From the NCBI RefSeq assembly GCF_003666685.1, contig NZ_RCIZ01000003.1, positions 1 to 64,000 of the forward strand: 64,000 nt of DNA, in the 5' to 3' direction. The stretch is from Mesorhizobium sp. YM1C-6-2 (GTDB lineage Bacteria; Pseudomonadota; Alphaproteobacteria; Rhizobiales; Rhizobiaceae). Below are positions 25,627 through 36,363 of this stretch, one piece after another. A program made the position numbers and the translations under genes. Numbering within the stretch: position 1 is the first letter of the stretch; each line of letters begins with the position of its first letter. A model generated the notes under the pieces. The model did no database searches, had not been told where the DNA came from, and worked only from the letters and a program-made list of their open reading frames with translations.

Positions 25627-26941
25627 ATTGTCGCTTCTGTTCGCGGGTGCCCTGATGGGCGCTTCGGCCATGAGCCTGGTCTATGGAGCGCCTAGTTCGA
25701 CCGCCAACGCGGCTGGTTCGGAGACCTACAAGCAGCTCGCCATCTTCGGCGACATCTTCGAGCGGGTGCGGGCGCAGTATGTGACGCCCCCCGACGAGAA
25801 GTCGCTGGTCGAGAACGCCATCAACGGCATGCTGACCTCGCTCGACCCGCACTCCTCCTACATGAACGCCGATGCCGCCAAGGACATGCGCGTGCAGACC
25901 AAGGGCGAGTTCGGTGGGCTCGGCATCGAAGTGACGATGGAGAACGAGCTGGTCAAGGTGATCACGCCGATCGACGACACGCCTGCTGCCAAGGCCGGCG
26001 TGCGCGCCGGCGACTACATCGCCCAGATCGACGGCGAGGAAGTGCGCGGCTTGTCGCTCAACGACGCCGTCGAGAAGATGCGCGGCCTCGTCAACACGCC
26101 GATCAAGCTCACCATCCTGCGCGAGGGCGCCGACAAGCCGATCGAGATCACGGTGGTGCGCGACATCATCAAGGTCAAGGCCGTGAAGTACCGCGTCGAG
26201 GACGATGTCGGCTACATGAAGATCACCTCCTTCACCGAGAAGACCTATGACGACCTCGAGGACGCGATCGCCAAGATCAAGGAGCAGGTCCCGGCCGACA
26301 AGCTGAAGGGCTATGTGCTCGACCTCAGGCTCAACCCGGGCGGCCTGCTCGACCAGGCGGTCAGCGTGTCCGACACCTTCCTCGACCGCGGCGAGATCGT
26401 CTCGACGCGCGGCCGCGATCCGAAGGACGTGTCGCGCTTCGACTCGCGTCCGGGCGACGACATCGACGGCAAGCCGCTGATCGTGCTGGTCAACGGCGGT
26501 TCGGCGAGCGCCTCGGAGATCGTGGCCGGCGCCCTGCAGGATCACCGCCGCGCGACGGTCGTCGGCACGACCTCGTTCGGCAAGGGCTCCGTGCAGACCA
26601 TCATCCCGCTGTCGGAGAACGGCGCGCTCAGGCTGACGACGGCGCTCTATTACACGCCGGCGGGCAAGTCGATCCAGGGCAAGGGCATCACGCCCGACAT
26701 CAAGGTCGAGCAGCCGCTGCCGGAAGATCTCGCCGGGCGCGACGTGACGCGCGGCGAATCCGACCTCAGGGGCCATATCAAGGGCGTCGAGGAGAGCGAC
26801 GAAGGCTCGGGCTCCGCCGCCTATGTGCCGCCGGACCCGAAGGACGACGTGCAGCTTACCTACGCGCTCGACCTGCTGCGCGGCGTGAAGACCGACCCGG
26901 CCTTCCCGCCGAACCCCGACAAGGCCGTGATGAACCAGTAA
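25616..26941 (+). CDS. ctpA: S41 carboxy-terminal processing peptidase
   Basis: A 441-residue periplasmic serine protease. A signal peptide (about 1-33) is followed by the CTP N-terminal region (LAIFGDIFERVRAQYV), a PDZ domain (about 90-165, GGLGIEVTMENELVKVITPIDDTPA), then the catalytic core with Ser in GGSASASEIVAGAL and Lys in TTSFGKGSVQT. The Ser-Lys dyad is intact. It processes cell-envelope proteins. The ATG at 25616 is within the end of envC and is preceded by GGAAGGACAGGAA. Confidence 0.95.
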   Translation: MVRKLSLLFAGALMGASAMSLVYGAPSSTANAAGSETYKQLAIFGDIFERVRAQYVTPPDEKSLVENAINGMLTSLDPHSSYMNADAAKDMRVQTKGEFGGLGIEVTMENELVKVITPIDDTPAAKAGVRAGDYIAQIDGEEVRGLSLNDAVEKMRGLVNTPIKLTILREGADKPIEITVVRDIIKVKAVKYRVEDDVGYMKITSFTEKTYDDLEDAIAKIKEQVPADKLKGYVLDLRLNPGGLLDQAVSVSDTFLDRGEIVSTRGRDPKDVSRFDSRPGDDIDGKPLIVLVNGGSASASEIVAGALQDHRRATVVGTTSFGKGSVQTIIPLSENGALRLTTALYYTPAGKSIQGKGITPDIKVEQPLPEDLAGRDVTRGESDLRGHIKGVEESDEGSGSAAYVPPDPKDDVQLTYALDLLRGVKTDPAFPPNPDKAVMNQ

Positions 26942-26980
26942 GGGCCGCTTGTCCGGCTTTCGGTATTGTGAAATGCGTCG

Positions 26981-27013
26981 CTGCCGGGACCGAAAGGTTC
27001 CGGCAGTTTGATT
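26981..27013 (+). terminator. terminator after ctpA
   Basis: CTGCCGGGACC (26981-26991), GAAA loop, GGTTCCGGCAG (26996-27006), then TTTGATT. An 11-pair stem with a stable tetraloop, between ctpA and the deacetylase gene. Confidence 0.6.
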
Positions 27014-27053
27014 CAAGCCCGAAGACATATCTCCAAACCCGCAGGTCGGCTGC

Positions 27054-28214
27054 TTGACGCATGTAACCAAGGATATCGAGCGCCCGCTCGGCCAGACGGA
27101 GCCCAGGCGACCGTCTCGCGGCTTCGTGCCGCCGGCGCGCTCGCTGATCCTCGGCCTCGGCGCCGTCGCCATCCTTGCCGTTTCGAGCGCCATCGCGCTG
27201 CGCGAAAGACCGTTCCGCAATCCCCAGACATCGGTGACCGCCACGCTGGAGGTGGCCGAGACCGTCGCGCCGCCTGCCGAGACCGCGGCGCCGGCTCCCA
27301 CGGCTCCGAAGAGCGAAGGCCCCTCGATCATCCACGTCAATCCGGAGAGCGCGGGCAGGGGCGACGGCGTCATCATCATCCGCGACCCGTCCGCCGTCGG
27401 ACAGAATCTCGCTATAGCCCACCTGCCCGACCAGGCGCTGATCGAGGAAAGCGAGACCGGGCCGCTGCCGATCCGCGCCGCCGACGGGCGCCGGCCGGTC
27501 GATGTCTATGCGAGGCCCTGGTCCGGCGCGCGCGGCGCGCGCGTGGCGATCGTGATCGGCGGGCTTGCGGTGTCGCAGACCGGCACGCAGGAGGCGATCG
27601 AAAAACTGCCCGCCGAGGTGACGCTGGCCTTTGCTCCGCAGGGCAACTCGATCGGCCGCTGGATGCAGGCGGCGCGGCGCAAGGGCCACGAGATCCTGAT
27701 GCAGGCGCCACTGGAGCCCTTCGACTATCCGAACATCGACCCCGGCCGCAACACGCTGACCGTCGACGCGGCGCCGGACGAGAACGTCGAGCGCCTGCGC
27801 TGGACGCTATCGCGCACCACCAACTACACCGGCGTGATGAACTATATGGGCGCGCGCTTCGTGGCGGACGCGAAGGCGATGGCGCCCATCATGGCGGAGC
27901 TCGGCAAGCGCGGCCTGCTCTATCTCGACGACGGCACGACCGCACGCAGCGTGGCGCCGGACATGGCGCTGAAGGACCGGGTGCCGTTCGCTTCCGGCGA
28001 CGCGATCATCGATGCCGAACGCGACCGCGGCGCGATCCTGAAGAAGCTCGACCAGCTCGAGGCGACCGCCCGGGCGAAAGGCTTTGCGCTCGGCACCGGA
28101 TCGGCCTTCGACGTGACCGTCGACACGGTGACCTCCTGGGTGGCGGAGGCGAAGAAGCGCGGCATCGAGATCGTGCCGGTCTCCGCCGTCACCATCGATC
28201 CCGAGAAAGGCTGA
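27054..28214 (+). CDS. divergent polysaccharide deacetylase family protein (YibQ/COG2861)
   Basis: A 386-residue envelope protein: short cytoplasmic start, one membrane segment (about residues 24-42), a Pro/Ala-rich linker, then the deacetylase-like domain (about 155-380) beginning [23 protein letters not shown]. It has [32 protein letters not shown] and [27 protein letters not shown], both hallmarks of this divergent family. The start is a TTG with AGG about 8 bases upstream, and no better codon is in frame. It lies between ctpA and rppH, the usual rhizobial order. Substrate unknown. Confidence 0.85.
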   Translation: MTHVTKDIERPLGQTEPRRPSRGFVPPARSLILGLGAVAILAVSSAIALRERPFRNPQTSVTATLEVAETVAPPAETAAPAPTAPKSEGPSIIHVNPESAGRGDGVIIIRDPSAVGQNLAIAHLPDQALIEESETGPLPIRAADGRRPVDVYARPWSGARGARVAIVIGGLAVSQTGTQEAIEKLPAEVTLAFAPQGNSIGRWMQAARRKGHEILMQAPLEPFDYPNIDPGRNTLTVDAAPDENVERLRWTLSRTTNYTGVMNYMGARFVADAKAMAPIMAELGKRGLLYLDDGTTARSVAPDMALKDRVPFASGDAIIDAERDRGAILKKLDQLEATARAKGFALGTGSAFDVTVDTVTSWVAEAKKRGIEIVPVSAVTIDPEKG

Positions 28215-28216
28215 GC

Positions 28217-28735
28217 GTGGCGAAGAAACCGGTCAATCCCGAAACCCTGCCCTACCGGCCTTGCGTCGGCATGATGGTGCTCAACGGTGAAGGGCTGGTG
28301 TGGGTCGGCCACCGCATGGCCGAGCCGGACAGCGAGATGGCGGGCTCCGCGCAGCTCTGGCAGATGCCGCAGGGCGGCATCGACAAGGGCGAGGAGCCGC
28401 TGCCGGCGGCGAAGCGCGAGCTTTACGAAGAAACCGGAATGGAAAGCCTGGAGCTGATCGCCGAAGCTCCGCGATGGATCAATTACGATCTGCCGGCCCA
28501 TCTCGTCGGCGTCGCGTGGAAAGGCAGATATCGCGGGCAGACGCAGAAATGGTACGCCTTCCGCTTCCTCGGTGATGTCGGTGAAATCCGCGTCAATCCT
28601 CCGCCCGGCGGCCATGAGGCGGAGTTCGACCGCTGGGACTGGCGCAGGATGGGCGACCTTTCCGGGCTCGTGGTACCGTTCAAGAAGCAGGTCTATGACG
28701 AGGTCGTGGCGACGTTCCGGCATCTGGCCGGCTGA
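28217..28735 (+). CDS. rppH: RNA pyrophosphohydrolase RppH (Nudix)
   Basis: A 172-residue Nudix hydrolase that removes the 5' pyrophosphate of mRNA and so triggers decay; related enzymes act on Ap4A. The Nudix box is [23 protein letters not shown] (residues 54-76, matching Gx5Ex7REUxEExGU). [11 protein letters not shown] at the start and [14 protein letters not shown] are also typical. The GTG start at 28217 lies two bases after the deacetylase stop, indicating one operon. Confidence 0.95.
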   Translation: MAKKPVNPETLPYRPCVGMMVLNGEGLVWVGHRMAEPDSEMAGSAQLWQMPQGGIDKGEEPLPAAKRELYEETGMESLELIAEAPRWINYDLPAHLVGVAWKGRYRGQTQKWYAFRFLGDVGEIRVNPPPGGHEAEFDRWDWRRMGDLSGLVVPFKKQVYDEVVATFRHLAG

Positions 28736-28833
28736 AAGCTCGTTGCCAGTCGAACTACGCTCGCGAGACGCTGAGGTTGCGGCATCCGCCTCGCAATCCT
28801 ACTGATGCTCTGAAGCGTCACGAGCCCGAGAGC

Positions 28834-29955
28834 ATGCAGGATAGCGGCGAGCAGCAGAACCGGGGTCCCAACCTGAGCCAGGCAGGGGCCGTCCTCACCA
28901 TCGATCTCGGCGCCATCCGCGAAAACTACCGGCTGTTGAGGGAAAGGCTCGAGGGTGGCCAATGCGCCGCCGTCGTCAAGGCGGACGGCTACGGGCTCGG
29001 CGCGGCGGCCGTCGCCACGGCGCTTCGCAGGGAAGGCTGCAATGCCTTTTTCGTCGCACAGGCCGCCGAGGGGATTTCGCTGCGGCGGGTGCTCGGCGAA
29101 GGGCCTGACATCTTCGTGCTCAACGGCATCCATCCCGGCGCCGAGGACGACTGCGCCGCCGCCGGGCTTATCGCCGTCGCCAACAGCGCGGCGCAGCTTG
29201 CGGCCTGGCAGGCGGCGGCGCGAAGGCGCGGGCAGAGATTGCCGGTTGCCGTGCAGGTCGACAGCGGCATGTCGCGGCTCGGCATGGCGCAGGCGGAAGT
29301 CGAAAGCATCGGTCGCGATGCGTTCGACGGCCTCGATCTCAAGCTGGTGATGAGCCACCTCGCCTGCGCCGACGAGCTGAACAATCCCGTGAACGCGCTG
29401 CAGCGGAAGGCGTTCGAGGCGCTTCGCCGTATGCTGCCGGATGCGCCGGCGTCGCTCGCCAATTCGTCCGGCATCTTCCTCGGCGGCGCGTTCCACTACG
29501 ATCTCGTGCGGCCGGGCGCGGCGCTCTATGGAGTGAACCCGACGCCGGGGCGGGAGAACCCGATGCGCCAGACCGTCCGGCTCGCCGCGAAGATCATCCA
29601 GACGCGCGGCCTCGAGGCCGGCATAGGCGTCGGTTACGGCCACAGCTTCCGTAGTACGGCGGAGTTGAGGCTGGCGACCATCGCGCTGGGTTATGCCGAC
29701 GGCTGGCCGCGGCGCGCGGCGGCCGTCGCCTGGCATCGCGGCAGGAAGCTGCCTTTCGCGGGCCGCGTTTCGATGGACACCATCATCCTCGACATCTCGG
29801 CGCTGAGCCCTGAAGAACCGGCGCCGGGCGATCTGGTCGAACTCATCGGCGAGCGGCAGACGATCGACGAGATAGCGGCGCTTTCCGACACGATCGGCTA
29901 CGAGATACTGACCGGCCTCGGGCACCGTTTCCACCGCCGCTACGAAGGTGGCTGA
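28834..29955 (+). CDS. alr: alanine racemase
   Basis: A 373-residue PLP enzyme that makes D-alanine for peptidoglycan. The PLP-binding Lys49 sits in AAVVKADGYGLG. The second base, a Tyr, is expected in GIGVGYGHSF, and RVSMDTIILDIS matches the C-terminal domain signature. Also present: QVDSGMSRLGM. The ATG at 28834 is chosen; a TTG at 28777 is in frame, but adds a non-conserved leader. Confidence 0.95.
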   Translation: MQDSGEQQNRGPNLSQAGAVLTIDLGAIRENYRLLRERLEGGQCAAVVKADGYGLGAAAVATALRREGCNAFFVAQAAEGISLRRVLGEGPDIFVLNGIHPGAEDDCAAAGLIAVANSAAQLAAWQAAARRRGQRLPVAVQVDSGMSRLGMAQAEVESIGRDAFDGLDLKLVMSHLACADELNNPVNALQRKAFEALRRMLPDAPASLANSSGIFLGGAFHYDLVRPGAALYGVNPTPGRENPMRQTVRLAAKIIQTRGLEAGIGVGYGHSFRSTAELRLATIALGYADGWPRRAAAVAWHRGRKLPFAGRVSMDTIILDISALSPEEPAPGDLVELIGERQTIDEIAALSDTIGYEILTGLGHRFHRRYEGG

Positions 29956-30101
29956 ACCGCGGCCTGTCGGGAGGAGATCTCGCGCGGCGGTCTTGACTTC
30001 CGGAAGCCGTGCGCAAGGTAATGGCAAAGCGGTCTCACATTCGCGTGAAACCTATTCGTCTCTGGTGCGTTAATCCACGACCCAACAGACGGAGAACCGC
30101 C

Positions 30102-30584
30102 ATGGCCAATCCTGCTCGCGTACCGGATCCGCGTCACACGGACCCGCTGAACCCTGTTCCGCCGGCAGATCCCGATCCCTTCACCCCGGATGCACGCAAT
30201 TCGGGCAGTACCCACGATTCGACCGTAGTGAACCGCGTCGAAGGCCGCAGCGGCGGCAGCAGCGTGCTGATCGCGGCCATCGTGCTGGTGCTCGCGGTGA
30301 TCGCGTATTTCGTCTTCGCTCCCGGCAGCGGGGAAACCCCGCCTGCGCCAGGCGAACCTGCAACGACGACGACGGAACCCGCGACGCCCGCGCCTGATGC
30401 GACCGCTCCGGCTGCGCCTGCGCCCGACGCGACTGCTCCTGCAGCGCCTGCCGATCCGGCAACGCCTGCACCGGATGCGACTGCGCCCGCAGCTCCGGCG
30501 CCTGACGCGACCGCTCCGGCCGAGCCGGCTCCTGCCCCCGCCGAGCCCGCACCGGCCCCGGCTGAACCTGCTCCGGCACAGTAA
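30102..30584 (+). CDS. single-pass membrane protein with Pro/Ala-rich repeats
   Basis: A 160-residue protein with three parts: a soluble N-terminus rich in Pro/Asp (1-50), a single membrane helix (SVLIAAIVLVLAVIAYFVF, about 55-73), and an extracytoplasmic tail of imperfect repeats of APDATAPAAP and APAEP units (about 85-160). Similar tails occur in proteins that span the periplasm or cell wall. There is no catalytic domain. The ATG follows GGAGAACCGCC. A strong terminator follows, so it is probably a single-gene transcript. Confidence 0.75.
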   Translation: MANPARVPDPRHTDPLNPVPPADPDPFTPDARNSGSTHDSTVVNRVEGRSGGSSVLIAAIVLVLAVIAYFVFAPGSGETPPAPGEPATTTTEPATPAPDATAPAAPAPDATAPAAPADPATPAPDATAPAAPAPDATAPAEPAPAPAEPAPAPAEPAPAQ

Positions 30585-30605
30585 GCCGCACCATCGACCA
30601 TTCGG

Positions 30606-30635
30606 AATGGCCCGCTTCGGCGGGCCATTTTCTTT
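30606..30635 (+). terminator. terminator after the Pro/Ala-repeat gene
   Basis: AATGGCCCGC (30606-30615), loop TTCG, GCGGGCCATTT (30620-30630), then TCTTT: a ten-pair GC-rich stem with a U-rich tail. Confidence 0.8.
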
Positions 30636-30732
30636 CCAGCGTCATACAACCGGCACGCCGGGGAGCTAGGGACGAGTCAGTTGGGCGACAGGCATTGACA
30701 ATGGGTGCACGCTCCTCCACCTCATGCCCGTA

Positions 30733-30760
30733 GCTTTCAGGACCAGGCTTTCAGGACCAG
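30733..30760 (+). repeat. 14-bp tandem duplication in the ispG leader
   Basis: GCTTTCAGGACCAG occurs twice without a gap (30733-30746 and 30747-30760), just before the ispG ribosome-binding region. This is a recent-looking perfect duplication. Confidence 0.9.
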
Positions 30761-30770
30761 GCGGCCGGCG

Positions 30771-32021
30771 ATGACCGGATATTTCTCTTCACCCTTTCCG
30801 CGGCGGCATTCGATCGGCGTCGACGTCGGCGGCGTCGTCGTCGGCGGCGGCGCTCCTGTCGTCGTCCAGTCGATGACCAATACCGACACGGCCGACATCG
30901 ACAAGACGGTGGCGCAGGTCGCAGCCCTCGCCAGGGCGGGCTCGGAGATCGTGCGCATCACGGTCGACCGCGACGAAGCCGCCGCCGCAGTGCCGCGCAT
31001 CAGGGAGAGGCTCGACCGGCTCGGCTTCGGTGTGCCGCTGGTCGGCGATTTCCACTATATCGGCCACAAGCTGCTCGCCGATCATCCCGGCTGCGCCGAG
31101 GCGCTGGCGAAATACCGCATCAATCCGGGCAATGTCGGCTTCAAGGAGAAGAAGGACCGGCAGTTCGCCGAAATCGTCGAGATGGCGATCCGCTACGGCA
31201 AGCCGGTGCGCATCGGCGTCAACTGGGGCTCGCTCGACCAGGAGCTGCTGACCCGGCTGATGGACGAGAACCAGAGCCAGGGTTCGCCGCTGACGGCCGT
31301 ACAGGTCATGCACGAGGCGATCGTGCAGTCGGCGCTGCTGTCGGCTGAGGCGGCCGAGCAGATCGGGCTCTCGCGCGACAGGATCATCCTGTCGGCCAAG
31401 GTCAGCGGCGTGCAGGACCTGATTTCAGTCTACACCGAGCTTGCGGGGCGCTCCGACCATGCGCTGCATCTTGGCCTCACCGAGGCCGGCATGGGCTCGA
31501 AGGGCATTGTCGCCTCCTCGGCTGCCATGGGCATCCTGCTGCAGCAGGGCATCGGCGACACGATCCGCATCTCGCTGACGCCCGAACCCGGCGGCGACCG
31601 CACCCGCGAGGTCCAGGTGGCGCAGGAACTGCTGCAGACGATGGGTTTCCGCCAGTTCGTGCCGATCGTGGCGGCCTGCCCGGGCTGCGGCCGCACGACC
31701 TCGACGGTGTTCCAGGAGCTGGCGCAGAACATCCAGGAAGACATCCGCAAGAACATGCCGGTCTGGCGCGAGAAATATCCCGGGGTCGAGGAACTCAAGG
31801 TCGCCGTGATGGGCTGCATCGTCAACGGCCCCGGCGAGTCCAAGCATGCCGACATCGGCATCTCGCTTCCCGGCACCGGCGAGACTCCGACCGCGCCTGT
31901 CTTCATCGACGGCAAGAAGGCCGCCACGCTGCGCGGGCCTGCGATAGCGGAGGATTTCCAGAAGATGGTCGCCGACTATATCGAGCAGCGCTTCGGGCGC
32001 GGCAGGGCGGCTGCGGAGTAG
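30771..32021 (+). CDS. ispG: 4-hydroxy-3-methylbut-2-enyl diphosphate synthase IspG
   Basis: A 416-residue [4Fe-4S] enzyme of the MEP isoprenoid pathway. The N-terminal TIM barrel has [18 protein letters not shown] and [12 protein letters not shown]. The cluster-binding C-terminal domain has the three Cys in ACPGCGRT and [17 protein letters not shown]. The start at 30771 is chosen by similarity to [12 protein letters not shown]-type N-termini; the frame is open to 30705. The lytic transglycosylase gene starts two bases after its stop. Confidence 0.97.
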   Translation: MTGYFSSPFPRRHSIGVDVGGVVVGGGAPVVVQSMTNTDTADIDKTVAQVAALARAGSEIVRITVDRDEAAAAVPRIRERLDRLGFGVPLVGDFHYIGHKLLADHPGCAEALAKYRINPGNVGFKEKKDRQFAEIVEMAIRYGKPVRIGVNWGSLDQELLTRLMDENQSQGSPLTAVQVMHEAIVQSALLSAEAAEQIGLSRDRIILSAKVSGVQDLISVYTELAGRSDHALHLGLTEAGMGSKGIVASSAAMGILLQQGIGDTIRISLTPEPGGDRTREVQVAQELLQTMGFRQFVPIVAACPGCGRTTSTVFQELAQNIQEDIRKNMPVWREKYPGVEELKVAVMGCIVNGPGESKHADIGISLPGTGETPTAPVFIDGKKAATLRGPAIAEDFQKMVADYIEQRFGRGRAAAE

Positions 32022-32023
32022 CG

Positions 32024-32899
32024 ATGCCGGGGGCCCGGGAGGCGGCGATCCTGGCACTGCTTGGCTCGGTGCTGGCCGGGGCCGCGCCTTTCTGGTCCGG
32101 CCGGGCGCTTGCCGATCCGCCGGGCCGCTCGCTGCCCGTCACGCTTGGCCGCATCTGCACGATCATCGAACGCGAGGCGGACAAGAACGCCCTTCCGCGC
32201 GACTTCTTCGCCCGGCTGATCTTCAAGGAGAGCCGGTTCGATCCAAACGCGGTGAGCCCGGCGGGCGCCGAGGGCATCGCCCAGTTCATGCCGGGTACGG
32301 CTGCGATGCGCGGCCTCGACGACAGTTTCGACATAGCCAAGGCGCTGCCTGCCTCGGCGAAATATCTCGGCGAACTGAAGACCGGTTTCGGCAATCTCGG
32401 CCTTGCCGCCGCTGCCTACAATGCTGGCGAAGCCAGGGTGAGCCGTTGGCTGACGTCGGGCGGCTTCCTGCCGCTGGAGACTGAGAACTACGTGCTCGAC
32501 ATCATGGGCGAACCGGCCGACGTGTTCACCGACGCGAAATATGCCGGCACCGTGCAGCCGCTGCATCCGACGCTGACCTTCGGCAAGGCCTGCCGCACCC
32601 TGCCCGTGACGATGAGCGCTGTCGTTGCCATGTCCACCGTGCACATCAAGCCCTGGGGCGTGCAGGTCGCCGGTAACATCCGGCGCACCGTAGCGATCCG
32701 CCAATGGCAGCGCGTGAAGGCGCGCTTCCCCGCCCTGCTTGGCGGCCATGAGCCGGCGGTCAGCCGGGTGCGTTCGGCCTTCGTGCCGCGCGGCATCTAC
32801 GCGGTGCGCATCGGCGCGGAGTCGCGCAAGGAGGCCGACGGCATCTGCAGCAAGCTGCGCCAGGCCGGCGGCGCCTGCGTCGTGCTGAAGAACAGGTGA
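32024..32899 (+). CDS. lytic murein transglycosylase (SLT domain)
   Basis: A 291-residue secreted muramidase-type enzyme. It has a signal peptide (LLGSVLAGAAPFWSGRALA), then the SLT domain (about 42-150) with the catalytic Glu in FKESRFDPNAVSPAGAEGIAQFMPGTA and the typical AAAAYNAGEARVSRWL. The C-terminus (IYAVRIGAESRKEADGICSKLRQAGGACVV) looks like a small SPOR/ferredoxin-like repeat. It would cleave glycan strands during wall remodelling. It begins two bases after ispG. Confidence 0.9.
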   Translation: MPGAREAAILALLGSVLAGAAPFWSGRALADPPGRSLPVTLGRICTIIEREADKNALPRDFFARLIFKESRFDPNAVSPAGAEGIAQFMPGTAAMRGLDDSFDIAKALPASAKYLGELKTGFGNLGLAAAAYNAGEARVSRWLTSGGFLPLETENYVLDIMGEPADVFTDAKYAGTVQPLHPTLTFGKACRTLPVTMSAVVAMSTVHIKPWGVQVAGNIRRTVAIRQWQRVKARFPALLGGHEPAVSRVRSAFVPRGIYAVRIGAESRKEADGICSKLRQAGGACVVLKNR

Positions 32900-32905
32900 C
32901 GACCG

Positions 32906-35224
32906 CTACGCCGTCTTCGCCATGCCGGCTTCACTGAGCCAGGCGCCGATCTTGCCGCTCAGACGGTCGGGCGATACCGGCTTCGGCAGATAGTCGTCCA
33001 TGCCGGCCTCGATGCACTTCTTGCTGTCGCCCTTCAGCGCATGCGCGGTGACGCCGATGATCGGCGTGCGGGCGCCGCTGGCGGCCTCCGCCGCGCGGAT
33101 CGCCTGGGTCGCCTCGTAGCCGTTGAGCTCCGGCATCGAGACGTCCATCAGGATGAGCTTGGGCTTCAGCGCGCGATGCATCTCCACCGCCGTGCGGCCA
33201 TTGCTGGCGATGCGGTAGCTGAGACCCAGCCCGGACAGGATCTGGGCGAACACCAGCTGGTTCACCTCATTGTCCTCCGCCACGAGGATGTCGAGCGGTG
33301 CGCCGGCTTTCGGTTGTGCGATCTCATCGGCTGAAAGCGATGCCGATCCTTGCGTGGCGACCGAGGGTTCGGCCGATTCCCTGGTGAATTCGGCCCGGCC
33401 GGCCTGGCTGCGGGCCTTCTGGATGGCGGCGATCACCGTGCCCAGAAGTGCTGCCGACCGCGCCGGCTTCGTCAGGTGCGCGGCGATGCCGTATTCGAGC
33501 ACCATGCGCGCGAAATCGACCTGGTCGACGGAGGTCAGCAGCACGACCGGGATGGACGCGGTCCTGACGTCGGAGCACATCGCCCTGGCGACGTCGGCGC
33601 CGCTCATGCCGGGCATCTGATAGTCGAGGATGACGCAATCCACCGCCGCGCCGAGCTGGGCGGCGCGGTCGAGGAAGGCGAGGCCGATCGCGCCCGATTC
33701 CGCCGCGGCGCAGTCGAAACCCCAGCTGCGAAGCTGCTCCAGCAGGATCTCGCGGTTGACCGGGTTGTCGTCGATGACGAGCACGCGCGAGCCGGTGACG
33801 TCGACAGGCACGGTCGCGTCGGCCGCCGTCGCCTCGTGCACCGGCATCTGGGCGGTGAACCAGAAGGTCGAGCCGCGGCCGACCTCGCTTTCGAGGCCGA
33901 TCTTGCCGCCCATCAGGTCCACCAGCCGGGCTGCGATGGCGAGGCCGAGCCCGGTGCCTTCGTGCCGGCGCGTCGAGGAGCCATCGACCTGCGCGAATTT
34001 CTCAAACACGTTGGAAAGCTTGTCGGCGGGGATGCCGATGCCGGTGTCCTCGACGTTCACCTTGAGATGGACGATGTCGTCGACGGTCTCTCCCGAGACA
34101 TCGATCAGCACATGGCCCTTTTCGGTGAATTTCACCGCATTGCCAAGCATGTTGGTGACGATCTGCCGGAAACGCCCGACGTCGCCGACGACGAAGGCCG
34201 GCAGGCGCGGGTCGATGCGCACGATGAGCTCGAGGTTCTTCTCGGCGACGCGCGCCGACACCAGGGCCGCCACGTCCTCGACCGCCTCGGCCAGCCGGAA
34301 CGGCTCCGGCTCCAGCGTCAGCTGGCCGGCATTGATCTTCGAGAAGTCGAGGATGTCGTTGATGATGGTCAGCAGGGCGTTGCCCGACTTGGTGATGACG
34401 TCGGTGAAGGTCTTCTGGCGCGGCGTCAGCTCGGTCCGTGTCAGCAGTTCGGCCATCCCAAGCACGCCGTTCATCGGCGTGCGGATTTCATGGCTCATAT
34501 TGGCGAGGAATTCGGACTTGGCGCGATCTGCTGCCTCGGCCTTGAACAGCGCCTGCGCGGCTTCCGCGAAGGCCTGACGGATCGCCTTTTCCATGGGTCG
34601 GAACACCCAGAAGGCAACGCCGCCGAGCACGCCGAGCAGGATGAAGCTCGCCCAGGCGAGCAGCCGGTCAGTCTCTTCCTCGGCGGCGCGACGCTCGACT
34701 TCCAGCGCGTCGCGGGCGCGCGTCAGCATGGGCTGCGCGAAGAAATCGCTCTGGTTGCGGATTTCGCGATAGGTCGAGTCGTCCACCGTCCCGGCGCTGG
34801 CGAAGACGCCGAGGCTGCGCACGATGTCGCGGGCGGACCAGAACAGATCACCGTTGATAGAGGCCGAGCGCAGCTCGCGTTCGGCCGACGGGGAGAGGCT
34901 GGGCCGCAGCGCCGCGATGCGCGCGTCGAGATGACCGATCGCGGCGTTGAGCCGCTCGACGTGACCGAGTGCCGCGCCCGCCAGGTCGTCACGCGTGTCG
35001 GCGCGCCAGTTGACGATCGCCTGGCCGGCAAAAGCCTCGGCCTTGCGCAGGTCACGGACCAGCGTGGCGAAATCCGCCGCGGTGTCGTCAACCTCGTGGC
35101 GGAACGAATTGGCGCTGTTCATCGCGAAGATGATGGCGCCGCATGCGACGGCTAGAATGAACAGGCCCGACATATAGCGGACCCGTATCGAACGGATGAA
35201 GGATTGCTGGCCGGTCACGCGCAT
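32906..35224 (-). CDS. hybrid sensor histidine kinase with two receiver domains
   Basis: A 772-residue membrane sensor. TM1 (about 17-38), a periplasmic helical sensor (about 40-190) and TM2 (about 190-208) are followed by a cytoplasmic linker, HisKA with the phospho-acceptor His245 in [10 protein letters not shown], and an HATPase domain ([24 protein letters not shown]). Two REC domains follow: REC1 with Asp534 ([10 protein letters not shown]) and REC2 with Asp694 ([10 protein letters not shown]). No Hpt or output domain is present, so an external phosphotransfer protein is expected. No response regulator is adjacent. The ligand is unknown. Confidence 0.92.
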   Translation of the reverse strand: MRVTGQQSFIRSIRVRYMSGLFILAVACGAIIFAMNSANSFRHEVDDTAADFATLVRDLRKAEAFAGQAIVNWRADTRDDLAGAALGHVERLNAAIGHLDARIAALRPSLSPSAERELRSASINGDLFWSARDIVRSLGVFASAGTVDDSTYREIRNQSDFFAQPMLTRARDALEVERRAAEEETDRLLAWASFILLGVLGGVAFWVFRPMEKAIRQAFAEAAQALFKAEAADRAKSEFLANMSHEIRTPMNGVLGMAELLTRTELTPRQKTFTDVITKSGNALLTIINDILDFSKINAGQLTLEPEPFRLAEAVEDVAALVSARVAEKNLELIVRIDPRLPAFVVGDVGRFRQIVTNMLGNAVKFTEKGHVLIDVSGETVDDIVHLKVNVEDTGIGIPADKLSNVFEKFAQVDGSSTRRHEGTGLGLAIAARLVDLMGGKIGLESEVGRGSTFWFTAQMPVHEATAADATVPVDVTGSRVLVIDDNPVNREILLEQLRSWGFDCAAAESGAIGLAFLDRAAQLGAAVDCVILDYQMPGMSGADVARAMCSDVRTASIPVVLLTSVDQVDFARMVLEYGIAAHLTKPARSAALLGTVIAAIQKARSQAGRAEFTRESAEPSVATQGSASLSADEIAQPKAGAPLDILVAEDNEVNQLVFAQILSGLGLSYRIASNGRTAVEMHRALKPKLILMDVSMPELNGYEATQAIRAAEAASGARTPIIGVTAHALKGDSKKCIEAGMDDYLPKPVSPDRLSGKIGAWLSEAGMAKTA

Positions 35225-35303
35225 TACCCCGAACTCTGCGCAGGAAGGAACGTTCGGGATTAGGCTGTATTTGAATTAAGATTTCACGAATGCGTTTACC
35301 ATT

Positions 35304-36215
35304 TTACCGACGCCGCGTGGCGACGAAGCTCGCCGCCGATTTCAGCGTACCAGCGGCCGCGCCATAGGGCTTCAGCAGCTCATGCGCCTGGCCAACGAGG
35401 CCGCCGAGCTGCCTGCGCGCCCATTCGACGCCGTGCAGCCCGACCAGCGTCGCCTTGCCTGCGGCTTCGTCCTTGCCGGTCGCCTTGCCCATCGTCGCCG
35501 TGTCGGAGGTGAGGTCGAGCAGGTCGTCGGCGAGCTGGAAGGCAAGACCGATCGCCGAGCCGAATTCGGCTAGCCGCTCGCGATCGGCCGCAGGCGCGCC
35601 GGCCACGATGGCGCCGGCCTCGCAGGCGACGCGGATCAGCGCGCCGGTCTTCATCGCCTGCAGCGTGATGATGCCCGTCTCGTCGGGGCGGGAACGCTCG
35701 GCCTCGAGGTCGAGCGCCTGGCCGCCGACCATGCCGCCGATGCCGGCCGCCCGCGCCAGGGCCAGCACCAGCGCGGCGCGCCGGTCTGGGCTGAGCGCGG
35801 TAGCCTCGTCGGCGACGATGTCGAAGGCAAGCGTCAAGAGGCCGTCGCCGGCCAGGATGGCCGTCGCCTCGTCGAAAGCCCTGTGCACGGTCGGCTGGCC
35901 GCGGCGCAGATCGTCGTCGTCCATCGCCGGCAGGTCGTCATGAATGAGCGAATAGCAATGGACGCATTCGAGCGCCGCCGCCACGCGAAGCGCTGCGCCC
36001 TCGTCGGCGCCGAAAAGCGCGGCACTCTCCAGCACCAGGAAAGGCCGAAGCCGCTTGCCGCCGTTGAGAACGCCATGCCGCATCGCCTGGAGCAGCCTTG
36101 CGGGCCGCGCGATCTCGCCGGGCTCGATGCGTTCGTCGAGCAGTCGCACGAGCAGTTCCTCGATCGCGCGGGCACGAATCTCCAGGACGGTCTCGAAGGC
36201 GTCTGCTTGGCTCAT
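35304..36215 (-). CDS. ispA: short-chain polyprenyl diphosphate synthase (FPP/GGPP synthase)
   Basis: A 303-residue prenyltransferase that condenses IPP with DMAPP/GPP. The first Asp-rich motif is [10 protein letters not shown] in [12 protein letters not shown], the second is [19 protein letters not shown] near the start is the IPP-binding region. Sequence alone does not settle whether the product is C15 or C20. The ATG at 36215 is preferred over the frame start at 36251. It makes the precursor for lipid carriers used by peptidoglycan enzymes, including the divergent mtgA. Confidence 0.9.
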   Translation of the reverse strand: MSQADAFETVLEIRARAIEELLVRLLDERIEPGEIARPARLLQAMRHGVLNGGKRLRPFLVLESAALFGADEGAALRVAAALECVHCYSLIHDDLPAMDDDDLRRGQPTVHRAFDEATAILAGDGLLTLAFDIVADEATALSPDRRAALVLALARAAGIGGMVGGQALDLEAERSRPDETGIITLQAMKTGALIRVACEAGAIVAGAPAADRERLAEFGSAIGLAFQLADDLLDLTSDTATMGKATGKDEAAGKATLVGLHGVEWARRQLGGLVGQAHELLKPYGAAAGTLKSAASFVATRRR

Positions 36216-36363
36216 GAGGCGACGGTTTACGACAAAGCCGCATGGGGTCAAGCCAGCAGGATGGCGCCGACGGCGTGTTGCGTATTCGGTCGTGCGACTT
36301 TATGCCAAAATCACAGGCAGGATGGGCGTGACCGAAGCGAACTCACAGACCGAAAGGCCAGGC

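Noticed and set aside
33350-35155. 601-codon plus-strand open frame
   Set aside because: Antisense to the hybrid histidine kinase, which has all its domains intact.
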